From positions 3,782,001 through 3,846,000 of the forward strand of contig JAPFFF010000010.1 of the NCBI GenBank assembly GCA_039105265.1: a DNA stretch of 64,000 nucleotides, in the 5' to 3' direction. Every line of letters begins with the position of its first letter. Positions within the stretch are counted from its first letter, which is position 1. This DNA is from Tritrichomonas musculus (lineage: Eukaryota; Parabasalia; Tritrichomonadida; Tritrichomonadidae). Of this stretch, positions 32,308 through 42,266 are shown piece after piece. The notes beneath the pieces were generated by a model, which had not been told where the DNA came from, ran no database searches, and was given only the letters and a program-made list of their open reading frames with translations. The translations under genes were made by a program, and so were the position numbers.

Positions 32308-33180
32308 TTATTTAGCATAATAATGAACCTCTACATTTTCTTCTCCAACAAAATCTTCAGGAAGAGGTGGTGACTGATCGCTACTTGCGCCATTTTGATC
32401 AAAGAATTCCCATATATAAGGAAATGCTTTAAAAGTTGTTAATGGGTGGTCATTTGTTGCAGCTGAACGATGCATTGTTGAATAACCATCTTCTAATGGT
32501 AAATTAACTTCTTCGTTTGATTGAATCCAGTTAATTCCTTTCAAATGGCTCCATTTGTTAATTTTGAAGCCTTTTGAATGAATGAGACCTTCACATCCAT
32601 CTGTTAAAGCGAATGCTGGAACATGTTGAATGCACCATTCTGGATTTTGAGATACGATGTCGCAAGTTGAAGATCCGCCCATTGAGTGAGCAATAATCCA
32701 AACTCGTTCTGGATTTGATGGAATAATGTAATTGTGAAATACTTCTTCAGCATGCTTATATGTAGACTTTTCATAATTTGGATTGAGAATAATAACTTCC
32801 ATATTTCTTTTTCTGGCCTCTTCTAAGCAAGGTAAAACTGAGCCAGCTTTTAATCCAGCGTAAGCGCAAACACCAACTGACCATAAACCAGCCATAATTC
32901 GGCCAGAACCGCAAATTAAGACTAATAATTTTTTAGGGGAATTATAAGCATTTGGTGTATGAAAGATTGGTACGTCATTCCCAACTTTTTGAACAACAAG
33001 ACCTTCTTCGATAAGACGTTGTTGTATATATGCATGAAGCCAGTCTCCAAATTTATCACTGTTTTTAAATCCTTTCTGTGGGCCATTTCCTTCTGAATCT
33101 ACAAACATTCCCTCGTTGTTGAATGATAGAGTTTTTCCTGTGCCAGGATCTGTCCAAGAGTTTTCAACGTGTTCATACAT
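32308..33180 (-). CDS. Arb2/FAM172-like alpha/beta-hydrolase-fold protein
   Basis: A 290-residue protein. The central part reads LVLICGSGRIMAGLWSVG, then VIILNPN, then WIIAHSMGGSSTCDIV, the order seen in Arb2-domain proteins (fission yeast Arb2, animal FAM172A). AHSMGGS is a nucleophile-elbow-like motif, and TDGCEGL could carry the acid; hydrolytic activity is unproven for the family. Arb2 belongs to an Argonaute siRNA chaperone complex in S. pombe, and FAM172A has been linked to AGO2 and splicing. The gene lies tail to tail with the HEN1-type gene. ATG at 33180 is first in frame. A generic esterase/lipase is the alternative call. Confidence 0.75.
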   Translation of the reverse strand: MYEHVENSWTDPGTGKTLSFNNEGMFVDSEGNGPQKGFKNSDKFGDWLHAYIQQRLIEEGLVVQKVGNDVPIFHTPNAYNSPKKLLVLICGSGRIMAGLWSVGVCAYAGLKAGSVLPCLEEARKRNMEVIILNPNYEKSTYKHAEEVFHNYIIPSNPERVWIIAHSMGGSSTCDIVSQNPEWCIQHVPAFALTDGCEGLIHSKGFKINKWSHLKGINWIQSNEEVNLPLEDGYSTMHRSAATNDHPLTTFKAFPYIWEFFDQNGASSDQSPPLPEDFVGEENVEVHYYAK

Positions 33181-33383
33181 ATTAAAAAAATGTAAAATTT
33201 AATAAAATCTGACAATATTGAAAGCCAAAAATTGGAAATTATGCTCCTTTATATCGAAAAATAAAAAAAAAATATTACTATATATTTATGATTTTAGTAT
33301 TATTGGTTTTGTTAAAACATACAGTGCTATTAATTATACAAAATTTTAAGTTTTATTTATATAACATTAATATAATTATAAAT

Positions 33384-36300
33384 TTATTGCTCCTTTGAAG
33401 TGGCATCGAGCATCAACCACTGCTGTGCTAAGCATACAATACCAGGCGGCAAGTTGTTGATAATCGGTGTTGGCGCATTATCATCAGCTTCTTTATTAAT
33501 TAATTCTTCATTTAAAGCAATCAAAGTTTCAGGCCCAATTTTCTCTTCCAGCAAATTTCTTATTGCATCTTGTCTTTTAGATAAACTATTTTTGTCGTTA
33601 GCAACTGGTAATTTAATTTGTTCATCATTCATAAAGAAAATTTGTTCACTTTGGTTGTCTTCGCTTTGAACTTCTTCTTTTTCGTCAGGAATGTCTAATG
33701 CTTGTTTAATTGACATAGCAAAATCATGCAAAGAAGAAAGTTTCCTATCATCTTCCTCCATGAATTTTTGATTCATTTGCTTGTCAACTTCTCTTTCAAC
33801 AAAATCATCATCATTGTCACTGTTGTTGTTACTACTGCTGTTGTTAATGATTGATTCTGGAAGAAGTCGTGAAGAAGATTTCGCTTTTCCAACTTTTTTA
33901 ATCAATTTCTTGTCATCTTCATTGCTAACTGAGTTATCATTTGTTTCTGGAAATGATTCAACAATTCGTGCAGGACGTTGATTCTTCTTTTTCTGTTTGG
34001 CCCAAGCAGGAACTGAACTATTGTCTATAAAAGTGAATCCTAATGAGCTATCGTCAATAAAGCTCGTCTTTTCATTAATATCTTCGCTGTCATTGTCGTC
34101 GCTTTGGTTAGTTCTGGCCCAGGCTGGTGATTGATTATTCTTTAAAATGGTCGCGTTGCCTCTGGTTGATGCAAAGAAATCGCCAGATTGAATGGAAGCA
34201 AATTCATCATTTTCTTCGTTGTCAAAGTTATCATTATCATCAGTACTGGAATTCAATTCATTTTGATCGTCGCTTTCATTTTCTATCGAGACTGGAATTC
34301 GCTTCTGAGGCATTTGCGCCCATGCTGGCTTGCTTATTTGACTAAGAAATGATTCTCCTGTAGTTTGCTCAAGTGGATCAAATTCATCATTGTAAGAATA
34401 ACCACCACGTATATCATTCATATCATTGCCAATGTTATTATTAACAAAAGTTTCTTTCTTTTTATTATTATTGTTGTTATTGTTATTATTATTATTGTTG
34501 TTGTTGTTGTTGGAGCTGGCTCGATTGTTGACTACTGCATTTTGTCTGAAATCTTGAAATTGGCGTTTACGCCGCTCTTCTAGATCTTGCTTTTGTTGTT
34601 CTCGGATTTGTCTCTGCCTTTGCATTACAGCTCTTAGGCGAGCCTTTTCTTCTTCAGCAATTCGAATTCGATCAGCTTCGAGTTGTTCTCTTTCACGTTG
34701 CTGCTCTAACAATCTTTGCTGACGCTTTTGTTCTTGAATTCGTTTAAGCTCATCAGCATCTGCTTGCCTTCTTTTAACCATTTCTTCAACTTCTTTTCGT
34801 TTCCGTTCAACTTCTTCTAATCTCTGTCTTTCAATTTCTTCAGCTTGTTTTTTCTCCTCTTCTTTTTCATTTTTTCGCATGATTCGTTTGGCTTCTTCGC
34901 GTCTTTTTCGATAATCTTCTTCTTGTCGACGGAGTTCTTCCATAGCTGCCCGTCGTTTTTCTTCTTCTATTCGTTTCTGTTCTGCTGCTAATCTTTGCAT
35001 TTCTTCAAGTTCCTTTTTTTGTTGTTCAAGACGAACTCTCTGTTTTTCACGATCTGCAGCTATTTTCTTAAATTCATCGATTTCCCGTTGTTTTGATCGT
35101 TTTTCACGCTCTTGTTCAAGCTGTTGTTGGTACTGTTGCTGTTTTTGCTCACGAGCTTTTCGATCAAGTTCTTCTTGCTGGTGTTTTCGTTTTAACTCTT
35201 CTATTTGTCGTTGCCTCTCTTTTTCTTGTTCTTCTATTTGTTTTGGATTTCTGGCATTACCATAAATATCGTAGTTCCTTCTTGCATATCGAGGATCAAC
35301 ATTTGGTGCATAATTATGTGGATTGGGTTGAGGTTGCTGCCTTGGTTTTTGGTGTGGTTGTTGTTGTTGCTGTTGTTGTTGTTGTTGCTTCTTTTGTTGC
35401 TGCTCTTTGATAAATCTTTGATCGATAAGACGAAGATCAGAAGATGATCGATTTGGATCTTTTGGATTGGCATTTTTATCATTTGAATTAGTTTCTTTTT
35501 CGTTTAAATTTTGATTATCATTCTCGCTGTTTTTGCTGATTACAACAGTTGGGGCTGCAAATGGTTTTCGGCCATGAATAATTGTGTGCGAAAATTCATA
35601 ATCAAGAATTGTTTTTTCAAGCATTGTTGAAAGCCGATTTTGGATAAATGGCCGCTTTAATATTTCATTTATGGTTGGACGTTTTGACGCATCTTTTGTA
35701 AGCATTGAGTCAACTAAATTACGAAGATCTTGTGAATATTTGTTTGGAATGGGAGTATATTGACCACGTACAATTTTCATTAAAATCCCTCTCTGATCAC
35801 AGCCGTCAAATGCGCGTTTAAGAGTGCAAAGCTCGTATAAAATGCATCCAAGTGACCATATATCAGTTTTTGAGTTATAATTTTTGCCTTCACATATTTC
35901 TGGTGATAAATAATAAGGGGTTCCAATTTGCGTACGACAAAGTTGAAATGTATGTTCAAGAACACGTGCTATTCCAAAATCTCCGAGTTTTACTGTTCCG
36001 TCTTTTAGCAGAAAAATGTTTTGTGCCTTTAAATCACGATGTAATATTTTTCTATCGTGTATATATTTAATTGCAAGTGCAACTTGAATAAAATAATGTA
36101 AAATTTCATCTTCTGAAAATAAAACTCTGCCTTGTCCTGCAATTTTTTTGGAGAGATCACCGCCATCACAATATTCCATCACAATGTAGAAGCATCCACG
36201 TTCCTGAAAACTAGTTACATAATTAACAATATTTGGATGTTTTATTGAAGCTAGAACTTTAGCTTCTTTGGTTGCTTCATTCCGATCTCTTTGTGAAAGA

Positions 36301-36416
36301 GCTGACAATCTTACTTCTTTGATAACATACATATTTCCATCAGATCGTTGGCGAACTAAAATTGCTTTTCCAAAACCTCCTTCGCCGAGAACTTTTATTT
36401 GTTGAAATTTGTTCAT
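33384..36416 (-). CDS. NEK-family protein kinase with long coiled-coil tail
   Basis: A 1010-residue protein. Residues 1-262 are a NEK kinase domain: LGEGGFGKAILV, VIKEV (lysine), HRDLKAQNIFL, LGDFGIARVL, GTPYYLSPEI, all diagnostic for the NEK1/NEK5 group. A poly-Q run (~345-355), a long R/E/Q/K coiled coil (~390-640) and a poly-N run (~650) follow. The rest is acidic, with three short motifs built on PAWA (KPAWAQ, SPAWAR, VPAWAK). NEKs act at basal bodies, flagella and mitosis and are strongly expanded in trichomonads and Giardia. Divergent from the Rab gene with 69 bp between start codons. Confidence 0.93.
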   Translation of the reverse strand: MNKFQQIKVLGEGGFGKAILVRQRSDGNMYVIKEVRLSALSQRDRNEATKEAKVLASIKHPNIVNYVTSFQERGCFYIVMEYCDGGDLSKKIAGQGRVLFSEDEILHYFIQVALAIKYIHDRKILHRDLKAQNIFLLKDGTVKLGDFGIARVLEHTFQLCRTQIGTPYYLSPEICEGKNYNSKTDIWSLGCILYELCTLKRAFDGCDQRGILMKIVRGQYTPIPNKYSQDLRNLVDSMLTKDASKRPTINEILKRPFIQNRLSTMLEKTILDYEFSHTIIHGRKPFAAPTVVISKNSENDNQNLNEKETNSNDKNANPKDPNRSSSDLRLIDQRFIKEQQQKKQQQQQQQQQQPHQKPRQQPQPNPHNYAPNVDPRYARRNYDIYGNARNPKQIEEQEKERQRQIEELKRKHQQEELDRKAREQKQQQYQQQLEQEREKRSKQREIDEFKKIAADREKQRVRLEQQKKELEEMQRLAAEQKRIEEEKRRAAMEELRRQEEDYRKRREEAKRIMRKNEKEEEKKQAEEIERQRLEEVERKRKEVEEMVKRRQADADELKRIQEQKRQQRLLEQQREREQLEADRIRIAEEEKARLRAVMQRQRQIREQQKQDLEERRKRQFQDFRQNAVVNNRASSNNNNNNNNNNNNNNNNKKKETFVNNNIGNDMNDIRGGYSYNDEFDPLEQTTGESFLSQISKPAWAQMPQKRIPVSIENESDDQNELNSSTDDNDNFDNEENDEFASIQSGDFFASTRGNATILKNNQSPAWARTNQSDDNDSEDINEKTSFIDDSSLGFTFIDNSSVPAWAKQKKKNQRPARIVESFPETNDNSVSNEDDKKLIKKVGKAKSSSRLLPESIINNSSSNNNSDNDDDFVEREVDKQMNQKFMEEDDRKLSSLHDFAMSIKQALDIPDEKEEVQSEDNQSEQIFFMNDEQIKLPVANDKNSLSKRQDAIRNLLEEKIGPETLIALNEELINKEADDNAPTPIINNLPPGIVCLAQQWLMLDATSKEQ

Positions 36417-36485
36417 ATAAAGATTTTAAAAAATACGTTTTCTTATTCTTTTGAAAAAGTTTATAATTCAATTTGAAATTTTTAT
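36417..36485. promoter_or_regulatory. Short divergent promoter between NEK and Rab genes
   Basis: Only 69 bp separate the two start codons, so both core promoters must lie here. On the plus strand TTCAATTTG lies about 20 bp before the Rab ATG and fits the trichomonad initiator TCAYWYW. The minus-strand candidate is weaker. Confidence 0.55.
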
Positions 36486-37079
36486 ATGAATGATAAAGCA
36501 CACAATTTCAAAGTAGTTATAGTTGGAGATGTAGGTGTTGGTAAAACCTGTATTTTCAAGTGTATCAGGGGAGATATATTTGAAGAAAATGTGCTTACTA
36601 CAGTTGGTGCAGATAAAGGAATATATCATGATGATGAAACTATTTCTCCTGTTTCTCTTGAACTTTGGGATACTGCTGGTCAGGAAGCTTATAGAAATTT
36701 CTTACCAATTTACTTTCGTGGCGTCCAAGCAGCTCTTGTTGTTTACTCAATTGACCTCAAAGATTCTTTTGATTCAATAGATTACTGGGTACAAGAATTG
36801 GCAAAGTATTCAATTAAAATTATTTACCTAGTCGAAAATAAAAGTGATATTAGAGGTGATAATCTAGCAATACCATTAATTTCTTTAGAAGAAGGTGAAA
36901 AAAAAGCAACTAAATTAGATGTTAAGTTCGCAAGTGTTAGCGCCAAAACTGGATCAGGAGTGAAAGATCTTTTTCATTGCATTTCGCAAGACTGCCTCAA
37001 TTTAAAACAAAATGATACTATGTCAAATAATACTTCAGTTGATCTAAATTCAAACCAACAAGAAAAAAGTTGTTGCTAA
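36486..37079 (+). CDS. Rab-family small GTPase
   Basis: A 197-residue GTPase. P loop GDVGVGKTC at residues ~14-22, switch II WDTAGQEAYR, NKSD in place of NKxD (VENKSD), and SAKTG are present. The C-terminus ends KSCC, a CC prenylation site for geranylgeranylation. The switch I segment (FEENVLTTVGADK) differs from the usual TIGxxF, so the subgroup is unclear. Trichomonads have very large Rab families. It acts in vesicle traffic on membranes. Confidence 0.93.
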   Translation: MNDKAHNFKVVIVGDVGVGKTCIFKCIRGDIFEENVLTTVGADKGIYHDDETISPVSLELWDTAGQEAYRNFLPIYFRGVQAALVVYSIDLKDSFDSIDYWVQELAKYSIKIIYLVENKSDIRGDNLAIPLISLEEGEKKATKLDVKFASVSAKTGSGVKDLFHCISQDCLNLKQNDTMSNNTSVDLNSNQQEKSCC

Positions 37080-37331
37080 TTAATAAGATATTTTATTATG
37101 TTAGTAGCCATGTTTTTTAAAGAATGTTTCTTTATTTTAATAAACAAGGTTATATACTTATTATAACTATTCTGCAATGCTTTAGCTAATCATAATATTA
37201 ATAATGAGTAAATAATTATCTATATATACCATATATTATAAGAGTTTAAATGGAAAAAATATCAAAAGATTGCATTTCTTGAAAAAAATATATCCAACGA
37301 TTATTCATCTGTTAAGTTTAATAAATAAAAA

Positions 37332-38786
37332 TTAATATTTGAATATTTGAGCTTGGTATGGATCAAGAAGAACAAAGAATCCCTTTTCCTTAATTTCAGA
37401 TAAATTGTATGTGAAAATTTTGCCAGAAAACATTTCTATGAAATCAACTTTCTCTTGATTTGGAAGATTGTTTAATTTTATAAATCCTCCAGAGCAATTA
37501 TCTGAAAAATTCACAGTAACAATAATATGTTCATTATTATATGTATAAGTCCAAACAGGTATTGTGCCAGATCCATCGATGTTATATTGAACAAACTCGC
37601 CTTTTCTCATACAATCAAGCTTGAGTATTTCGAATAATTTATCATAAAAATGAATACATTCTGGAATTGGTTCTTCTGGGAGAGCACGACGTAAATGAGT
37701 ATCTATTTTGTTTCTTGGTCCTTCCCATTGGTTCATATTAAAGAATCTCATTCCTGGAAGTGTTAGTAAGAGAGCTGCAGCAGCATTTGCTCTTTGATAT
37801 GTTCCAAAGACAGCAACAGCACGTTTTTCATCGTGATTTTCTGTAAAGAAGCAACCATGTGATTTATATTCTCTTGAACGATTCCATATTTGTTGTGTAA
37901 ATTCGCCAACGTTGTTATATACAAGTTGATCATAAGGTATTTTATCGTATGCGTAATCAAATCCGCATTGAATAAGTTTACCTTCATTATTATGATAAGA
38001 TTCAGCTAGAAATATGAAATTTGGATAATCAGCTTTCACGGCTTTTGTTGCATCTTCCCAAAACTCGGTTGATGGTCTTTCATATCCTAAAGCTTGAAGT
38101 TCATTCTTCCAACATTGTTCAAAAACATCATTAAGAACGCAATGTGACATATCGCATCGTACTCCATCAGCAATTGAAGCAATAAATTTCAGGATTTTGA
38201 TTTGATGCTGACGGAATTCAAGATCAAAATAATTTTGTTGAGCACAATCTGTCCATGAACTTGATTCTAATTCCTTGCCATAAGCGATTCCGTTTGGTGC
38301 ATATCTGTCAGTATCTTGAAGTGGTGTCCTTGTCCAAACATAAAAGTTTCGATGTTCTTCTATTTCAGGTGCTTCAAAAGCCGTATGGTTTGGAACAAAA
38401 TCAACTATCAATTTCATTTCTCTTTTCTTTAATTCTTCACGAACCCATTTAATATCATCGACGGTTCCAATATCAGAGTTAACATGATATTGCACTATAC
38501 AATATGGAGATCCGATAATATCATCATTTGTCCATCCTGGCAAATTTTCATTATATCCTTGTATGCACCCTTCATGCTTTTTAGCAATACTTATACTATT
38601 AGGACCAACTTCCCAAATTCCCATGAACCAAACATAGTTAAAGCCTTTATTTTTCCAGTCATCAAATTCTTCGGCTGGGATATCTCTAATTTTGCATTGC
38701 TTCTTCAATTTTTGACTGAGCAAAAAAAGGTATGGCCTGGTAGAGATTTCATAAGTCGAGGTTGGAGGTAAAATGTGTTCAGCCAT
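37332..38786 (-). CDS. GH13 alpha-amylase-family glycosidase
   Basis: A 484-residue enzyme without a signal peptide, so probably cytosolic. GH13 landmarks in order: DFVPNHT (region I), DGVRCDMSH with the nucleophile Asp (region II), FLAESY with the acid/base Glu (region III), and FTENHDEKR with the transition-state Asp (region IV). It likely cleaves alpha-1,4 links in glycogen-type substrate, which trichomonads store in quantity. Trehalose synthase or maltosyltransferase activity is a possible alternative within the family. ATG at 38786 is first in frame. Confidence 0.92.
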   Translation of the reverse strand: MAEHILPPTSTYEISTRPYLFLLSQKLKKQCKIRDIPAEEFDDWKNKGFNYVWFMGIWEVGPNSISIAKKHEGCIQGYNENLPGWTNDDIIGSPYCIVQYHVNSDIGTVDDIKWVREELKKREMKLIVDFVPNHTAFEAPEIEEHRNFYVWTRTPLQDTDRYAPNGIAYGKELESSSWTDCAQQNYFDLEFRQHQIKILKFIASIADGVRCDMSHCVLNDVFEQCWKNELQALGYERPSTEFWEDATKAVKADYPNFIFLAESYHNNEGKLIQCGFDYAYDKIPYDQLVYNNVGEFTQQIWNRSREYKSHGCFFTENHDEKRAVAVFGTYQRANAAAALLLTLPGMRFFNMNQWEGPRNKIDTHLRRALPEEPIPECIHFYDKLFEILKLDCMRKGEFVQYNIDGSGTIPVWTYTYNNEHIIVTVNFSDNCSGGFIKLNNLPNQEKVDFIEMFSGKIFTYNLSEIKEKGFFVLLDPYQAQIFKY

Positions 38787-39284
38787 TAGTAGTTATCTAA
38801 AAATAAAAATGATTTTATCTGTAAAAACAGTTATGATGGATTAATATAGAAAAATAAAAAAAAAAAATCAATTCAATTTTGAATCATTTAAAAAATTCAG
38901 TATTTATTAAGGAAAACACTGTATTAATAAAATTATTATTTATTAAATAATAATGACTATTTATCAATAATTTTAATTTAATTATATAATAAATAATTAT
39001 AATTATAAAATATATAAAAAATTATCATTTTATTTTTTGATTATCATGGATATATGTTAATTTAAAATTGAATAATTATTTTCAATAATATAAAATTTCT
39101 TTTTTTGAATATTTTTGAACATTATTTCATTCAATTAATTAGGCATAATTATGTTATTTATTATCTAACAATAGTATAAATAATTATCTAAATATTTTCT
39201 AAATCCTGATCTAATATATATCAATAAATAAATATATATTTTAATTAAATAGAATAAAGTTGTTCTCATCAAGTTTATTGAATT
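38787..39284. other. AT-rich intergenic spacer
   Basis: A very AT-rich promoter-side spacer of the amylase gene. Nothing else recognisable. Confidence 0.5.
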
Positions 39285-39293
39285 GTTGATTTA

Positions 39294-39698
39294 GGACAAT
39301 CGTTTTTTTCTACGCCACTTTTTGAATGGTTTTCTATCTATGAGTAGCTACTCATGGAAAGTAAAAAAACCACCATCTTAAGGTGAAATTTAAGTTACTC
39401 TGTTAGGAAAATTAACCAAAAAAATCGTAAATTTAAATTTTTCCTTAAAATTTTAACTATTAGCTTTTTTTGATAAAATTTTTTTTTATTTTTACATAAT
39501 TTTTCAGGAATATACGCATCAGTGATCACCACGGGGCTGCACGAAGCCGAATCAGGTTCCTTGAATTGCTGGATGAATCGGGAAGCCATTTGAACTATAT
39601 ATATGCATTATTTAGCAAAAATTGAATAAAAAATGTATAATAAGTATTCAAAAAGTTTAAAAGTTTTCAAAAAGTGGCGTAGAAAAATACGATTCCCC
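39294..39698. mobile_element. 405-bp Mutator-type MITE, 9-bp TSD
   Basis: Inverted ends of ~34 bp share the core TTTTTCTACGCCACTTTTTG (left 39302 region, right complement ending near 39694). The exact 9-bp duplication GTTGATTTA flanks it at 39285-39293 and 39699-39707. Nine-bp duplications are the hallmark of Mutator-like elements, which are known in T. vaginalis. A minus-strand frame (39395-39589) begins MASRFIQQFKEPDSASCSP and is GC-richer than its surroundings; it may be captured or residual coding sequence. Confidence 0.85.
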
Positions 39699-39795
39699 GT
39701 TGATTTAACCTTCTTGGTTATGTTATAAAAAGCCCAAATCAAAGATACCATTCTTAAGAATGATATGTCGGCTAGAATAAGATGTTTTGAATGAA

Positions 39796-40248
39796 ATTCT
39801 CTAATTTTAGTTCGTAAAATCCAACAAATTGTTCGTTGATTTATTGTTTATTTAAAAAAAAAAAAAATAAGGTATAGTCTACATGAAACCCCCTACCATT
39901 TTTATTCACCTATTTTTGGCCTTTAATGGTGGCAAAAAGTATGTTGATGTAAAACCCATATACCATTTTCTATTCAATTTTTCGATAAAAAAAATTGAAT
40001 AGATTACATTTTTAAATACTAATATCTAAATATAAAATAATAATTTTTAAATAATAAATACTTTTTTATCAAATGAACATTTTATCTATGTGTATATATA
40101 ATATTATGATTCTAACTCTTTTATATAGAGATTTGGTAGGGGGTTTCCATTTGGTAGTGGGGTTTTACTCTAGACTATACGACGATTGTTTTTTTAACGA
40201 GAATATAAGAACAATTTGTTAGATTTTATGAACGAATATTAAGAAAAT
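39796..40248. repeat. Foldback element with two nested inverted-repeat layers
   Basis: Outer arms AAAATCCAACAAATTGTTC (ending 39834) and GAACAATTTGTTAGATTTT (starting 40209) are inverted. Inner arms pair GGTATAGTCTACATG with the complement near 40165-40185. Four copies of an AAACCCCxTACCA-like motif lie inside, two per orientation (39882, 39952, 40135, 40152). No clear target duplication was found. It is likely an old transposon or foldback element. Confidence 0.6.
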
Positions 40249-40598
40249 GATACTGTACAAATTCATATGGAAAAAAAGGTGTGGGGATTTTTTTATTCAA
40301 GCGATAATTAATTATTTAATTAATATTTAAGCTTATTCAAAAGATAATTATGTTTATAAGTAATTTCATCCAAAATACCTGACAAAAATTGGTAAATTCT
40401 TTGATCAAAGTATATTTCCATTGATATTTGGAATAAATTTGAATATTGCAACGAATATTATAAAGATAATTATGATTTTTTACCTATGATTTATTGATAT
40501 TATCATTTTAAATAGAACGTTAATTTTTCAAATGTTTATATCAAAATCCCGCCAAACATTAAATCTCAATCATAAAAAATATCTTTCAATGTTACAAA

Positions 40599-40648
40599 AT
40601 TTTTACCGATTCTTACCGCCAGCCGCGGGGTCTCAACTCGGTAAAAAT
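40599..40648. repeat. Hairpin with GC-rich loop
   Basis: ATTTTTACCGA and TCGGTAAAAAT form a perfect 11-bp stem around a 28-nt loop containing CCGCCAGCCGCGGGG, unusual in this AT-rich spacer. It could be a structured RNA or a transposon remnant. Nothing else was seen between 40249 and 40893. Confidence 0.45.
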
Positions 40649-40901
40649 TATATAAAATATAAAAAAAATTGTTTTTTCAATTATTTTATTTAGGTTATTT
40701 TTTCTGAATGATTTCCATTTTTTGAAGGTTCTTCAGAAAAGACCAACTATACTTTAGTTGATCCTTTGATGATAAAAATTGGACAATATATTCTTTTTTT
40801 AATATGTTTTAATTTTTTAAAGAAAAAGTTTTTTCAAACTTTTTCAATACGTAAAGGTCAAAATTACTCATATTAAAGGTCAATAAGTACCAAGTAGAAT
40901 A

Positions 40902-42258
40902 AAATGTATGGAAACTCGAAAAAAACGAAATAGAAATAACTAGTGGTTTTTAAATCATCATATTTTATAATATGTTTTTATATTGAATTTTATATTATTA
41001 TAATAGCCATAAAATATTATATTTAAATTTTATTGTGAGATATATGCAAAATATATAAATTGAATAAATAAAAACTAATAAGTATTCAAAAATACGATTC
41101 AAGTAATCCATTATGAAAATCAATAAAAATTTATTATACATTGGAAATATGAATGAATATAAAATGTTATATATATAATTATTAATTATAATTTAGGTTT
41201 TGAAAAATTAAATAAGATATTGGAAATTTAAACTATTATTTAAATTTCAATAAAATGTTATTAATTTTATTGAATGATTACATACAATAATTTGAGAAAA
41301 TAAAAATCTATCATTATTTTCATTAATAATGATAAATTAAAATAGCTCATACAATTATTTATGAATGCTTTATCAAAATATTTTTATACCTTTGAATTAT
41401 GGATGAGTTTTTAGTTTTGAATGCATTTGGAGATTTATAATTATATATGTATTTATTTGTAAAATATTTTTGTGTTTCATTTTATATTTATTTTGTCATA
41501 TTTATATCATATATTTAACATAAATTCTATTTTAGAAATTGTTTTAATAAGATATAAATAAATAATCCAAATTTTATACTCACAAAATATTTGAAGAGCT
41601 TTTATGTAAAAATTTATTCAAACATAAATATCCTAAAATAGAAACATATTTAACCTAATTGGCTCGGTAAAACCTCATTATATTTTATATTATAAGGTAT
41701 ATATTGTTTAGAGCTTGTAATATTATTCCAGTCTTTCCAGAAAATTCAAGATTTTTTGTGAGAACCAAAAAACGTGCTTATTCAAAAAAATGAATATTAA
41801 AATAAAATAGACGTTTATTTGAGAAGATTTGGTTTTCAAACATTTTTATCTTTTTTTAATGGCTATATCAAGTTTCTTTGCCTCGATAAAAAACCATTAA
41901 TTTTATTATATAATAACATATCCGAAAATTATATTAAACGGTTAAGCCAATCTCTCCAGAAAAATCACATTTTTTTTAGTCGAAAATTTAATTTATAATA
42001 TCTTCATAATTAGTGAAATAATAAGTGATATAAAATACAAACTAGCATTCAAAAACAATAAAACATATGTTAAGCAAATAAAAATGCACATATAATATGG
42101 TATCATGCAGATATTCCATTTTGATGAGAAAAAATTAATTGGTCTATAAAGTTAAATATATATAATTCATCATAAGTATGATATGAATAATCAATATTAC
42201 CGATCAATATTTACTATATAAAAAGATAAAAATATTTCAAAAAACATTCCATACATTT
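40902..42258. mobile_element. 1357-bp non-autonomous DNA transposon, copy 2, 8-bp TSD
   Basis: Same length and termini as the copy at 29903-31259 and at a constant offset of 10999 bp, so no indels separate them. It is flanked by its own exact duplication GTAGAATA at 40894-40901 and 42259-42266, which shows independent insertion rather than segmental duplication. No transposase frame. Confidence 0.92.
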
Positions 42259-42266
42259 GTAGAATA

